From Lachnospira multipara LB2003 (GTDB taxonomy: Bacteria; Bacillota; Clostridia; Lachnospirales; Lachnospiraceae), in the NCBI RefSeq assembly GCF_000702205.1, contig NZ_JNKW01000001.1:124001-188000 (forward strand): 64,000 nt of DNA, given 5' to 3'. The position numbers and the translations under genes were made by a program. Under the pieces are notes generated by a model. That model was not told the DNA's origin. It was given only the letters and a program-made list of their open reading frames with translations, and searched no databases. Shown here piece by piece: positions 62,213 to 64,000 of this stretch. Each line of letters starts with the position of its first letter. The stretch's first letter is position 1.

Positions 62213-63247
62213 ATGTCAGTAAAAGTAGCTATTAACGGATTTGGCCGTATCGGTAGACTTGCATTCAGACAGATGTTTGGTGCAGATGGATACGAAGTAG
62301 TAGCAATCAATGATTTAACAACACCATCAATGCTCGCTCACCTTTTAAAGTATGATACTTCACAGGGTAGATATGTAGAGCTTGGTCATGAAGATGAAGT
62401 AACAGCTGATGATGAAGCTGGTACAATTACAGTAAAGGGTAAGACAATTAAGATCTACAAGGAACCAGATGCTAACAACTGCCCATGGGGAGAAATCGGT
62501 GTAGATGTAGTTCTTGAGTGTTCAGGTTTCTATACATCAAAGGCTAAGGCACAGGCTCATATCAATGCTGGTGCTAAGAAGGTTGTAATTTCAGCTCCAG
62601 CTGGTAATGACCTTCCTACAATCGTTTACAATGTAAACCATGAAACATTAACAAAGGATGATAAGATTATTTCTGCAGCTTCTTGTACAACAAACTGCTT
62701 AGCTCCTATGGCTAACGCTCTTAACAAGTTTGCTCCAATTCAGTCTGGTATCATGACAACAATTCATGCTTACACAGGTGATCAGATGATCCTTGATGGT
62801 CCTCAGAGAAAGGGTGACTTAAGAAGATCTAGAGCAGGTGCTGCTAATATCGTTCCTAACTCAACAGGTGCTGCTAAGGCTATCGGTTTAGTTATTCCAG
62901 AACTTAACGGTAAGTTAATCGGAGCTGCTCAGAGAGTTCCTACACCTACAGGTTCTACAACAATCCTTATCGCTGTAGTTAAGTCTGATAAGGAAGTAAC
63001 AGTTGATTCTATCAATGCTGCTATGAAGGCTGCTGCTACAGAATCATTCGGTTACAACACAGAATTAATCGTATCTAGCGATATCGTTGGTATGAGATTT
63101 GGTTCATTATTCGATGCTACACAGACAATGGTATCTAAGATTGATGATACAACATACCAGGTACAGGTTGTTTCTTGGTATGATAATGAAAATTCATACA
63201 CAAGCCAGATGGTAAGAACAATTAAGTACTTCGCTGAATTAGGCTAA
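62213..63247 (+). CDS. gapA: Glyceraldehyde-3-phosphate dehydrogenase, type I
   Basis: The glycolytic enzyme that converts glyceraldehyde-3-phosphate to 1,3-bisphosphoglycerate with [16 protein letters not shown] is the nucleotide-binding start. Active-site cysteine C158 lies in [13 protein letters not shown], and the general-base His in [22 protein letters not shown] and [14 protein letters not shown] are further signatures. The codon choice is biased toward few preferred codons, more than in most genes here, as for a highly expressed gene. A terminator and then pgk follow, giving the usual glycolytic order. Confidence 0.98.
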   Translation: MSVKVAINGFGRIGRLAFRQMFGADGYEVVAINDLTTPSMLAHLLKYDTSQGRYVELGHEDEVTADDEAGTITVKGKTIKIYKEPDANNCPWGEIGVDVVLECSGFYTSKAKAQAHINAGAKKVVISAPAGNDLPTIVYNVNHETLTKDDKIISAASCTTNCLAPMANALNKFAPIQSGIMTTIHAYTGDQMILDGPQRKGDLRRSRAGAANIVPNSTGAAKAIGLVIPELNGKLIGAAQRVPTPTGSTTILIAVVKSDKEVTVDSINAAMKAAATESFGYNTELIVSSDIVGMRFGSLFDATQTMVSKIDDTTYQVQVVSWYDNENSYTSQMVRTIKYFAELG

Positions 63248-63304
63248 TTCTAGGTGGTTGACTTAATAGTCAGTACTTATTAATTTCGCTTATGTGAGAT
63301 TTTA

Positions 63305-63344
63305 AACCGGAGAATACTTTAATTAGCGTTCTCCGGTTATTTTT
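63305..63344 (+). terminator. Terminator after gapA
   Basis: Stem AACCGGAGAA/TTCTCCGGTT (63305-63314 with 63329-63338), followed by ATTTTT. It would lower but perhaps not abolish readthrough to pgk. Confidence 0.85.
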
Positions 63345-63361
63345 AAAAATAGTGACTGGGA

Positions 63362-63403
63362 TACAGACCATCAAGCATCATTTTAGGTGTTAATTGGTCT
63401 GTA
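63362..63403 (+). promoter_or_regulatory. Inverted repeat before pgk
   Basis: Perfect 9-bp arms TACAGACCA (63362-63370) and TGGTCTGTA (63395-63403), with a 24-nt loop and no T-run. It is 18 nt after the gapA terminator and about 30 nt before the pgk ribosome site. An operator or an RNA processing/stability element are both possible. Confidence 0.45.
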
Positions 63404-63443
63404 GCTCAATTACAGAATTTTTTCTAAAATGGAGGAAAATATT

Positions 63444-64000
63444 ATGCTTAATAAGAAGTCAGTTGATGATATCAACGTTAAGGGCAAGAGAGTATTAGTA
63501 AGATGTGATTTTAATGTACCATTAGATGGGGACAAGATTACTGATGAGACACGTCTTGTAGCTGCTCTTCCTACAATTAAGAAGTTAGTTTCAGATGGTG
63601 GAAAGATTATTCTTTGCTCACACTTAGGTAAGCCAAAGGGACCAGATGCTGCATTCTCATTAGCTCCAGTTGCTAAGAGATTATCAGAATTACTTGGCCA
63701 GGAAGTTAAGTTTGCTGCTGATGATACAGTAGTTGGCGATAATGCTAAGGCTGCTGTTGAAGCAATGAATGATGGTGATATCATTTTACTTGAAAATACA
63801 CGTTTTAGAGCTGAAGAAACAAAGAATGGTGAAGCTTTCTCTAAGGATTTAGCTTCAATTGCTGATGTATTTGTTAATGATGCTTTCGGTACTGCACATA
63901 GAGCTCACTGCTCAAATGTTGGTGTAACTCAGTTCGTAGATACAGCTGTAGTTGGTTACCTTATGCAGAAGGAAATTGATTTCCTTGGAAATGCTGTTAA
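63444..64000 (+). CDS. pgk: Phosphoglycerate kinase (3' end outside window)
   Basis: The first 185 codons of phosphoglycerate kinase, which makes ATP from 1,3-bisphosphoglycerate. ATG 63444 follows TGGAGG. Family motifs are [19 protein letters not shown] (substrate-binding start), [17 protein letters not shown] (the arginine pocket) and [13 protein letters not shown]; the [11 protein letters not shown] region is just before the window edge. The frame has no stop, so the gene continues past 64000. Codon use is as biased as in gapA. Confidence 0.96.
   Translation, partial: MLNKKSVDDINVKGKRVLVRCDFNVPLDGDKITDETRLVAALPTIKKLVSDGGKIILCSHLGKPKGPDAAFSLAPVAKRLSELLGQEVKFAADDTVVGDNAKAAVEAMNDGDIILLENTRFRAEETKNGEAFSKDLASIADVFVNDAFGTAHRAHCSNVGVTQFVDTAVVGYLMQKEIDFLGNAV

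Overview
The window is AT-rich Gram-positive chromosome of the Clostridia. Gene content points to a pectin-degrading member of the Lachnospiraceae, close to Lachnospira/[Eubacterium] eligens. The signs are two secreted family-1 pectate lyases, one fused to a family-9 lyase, a T-box leader, UUG/GUG starts behind strong Shine-Dalgarno sites, DUF1292 and DUF5688 proteins, and Firmicutes-type housekeeping genes. The genus is an inference. No phage, transposase, CRISPR array or rRNA operon was seen. Nearly all genes run on the + strand; the exceptions are the YfhO-like protein, rpsT and the DUF5688 gene.

Layout. 1-0.6 kb: tail of a metallophosphoesterase, then an independently transcribed structured RNA. 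0.7-8.1 kb: two pectate lyase genes whose promoters carry the same three-site RGTACY array and whose 3' ends share a 15-nt element before the terminator. 8.1-9.5 kb: asd. 9.5-11.7 kb: YfbR-type HD nucleotidase and a DUF234 ATPase. 11.7-16.9 kb: topB, glmS, a hexapeptide-repeat protein and greA. A 75-bp tandem repeat sits in the greA 3' region. 17-19.9 kb: UvrD-like helicase, DUF1292 protein and an Lrp-type regulator. 20-23.4 kb: MoxR ATPase, DUF58 and a membrane protein. 23.4-25.4 kb: short T-box leader and leuA. 25.4-33 kb: maf, HAD phosphatase, a small acidic protein, rlmH, a parvulin-like foldase and a type IIA topoisomerase pair. 33-36.6 kb: argH and an EAL phosphodiesterase. 36.8-39.6 kb: YfhO-like membrane protein on the - strand. 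39.7-47 kb: comEA, a two-component system, a GerMN lipoprotein, comEC and holA. 47-51.4 kb: rpsT and DUF5688 gene (-), tRNA-Arg(CCG), rluF, ligA. 51.4-56.4 kb: metA, two unrecognised proteins, Fe-ADH, C69 dipeptidase. 56.4-61.8 kb: chemotaxis receptor, small protein, Na/Pi symporter, a second candidate small RNA, PHP phosphatase. 62-64 kb: gapA and the start of pgk.

How it fits together. The pectate lyases are the outward-facing specialisation: one probably released, one held at the surface by a C-terminal hydrophobic segment. Their shared promoter array suggests one dedicated regulator. The comEA-comEC block holds the DNA-uptake channel parts, but a response regulator, sensor kinase and GerMN lipoprotein are inserted between them, in an order recalling the actinobacterial MtrA-MtrB-LpqB system. 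Several small-scale regulatory structures stand out: a promoter lying against a terminator at 17.0 kb, a start-stop codon pair and hairpin in the leader of the topoisomerase A gene, a reduced T-box, and a 15-bp-arm palindrome over the EAL gene promoter. All calls rest on reading the sequence; no database search was run.
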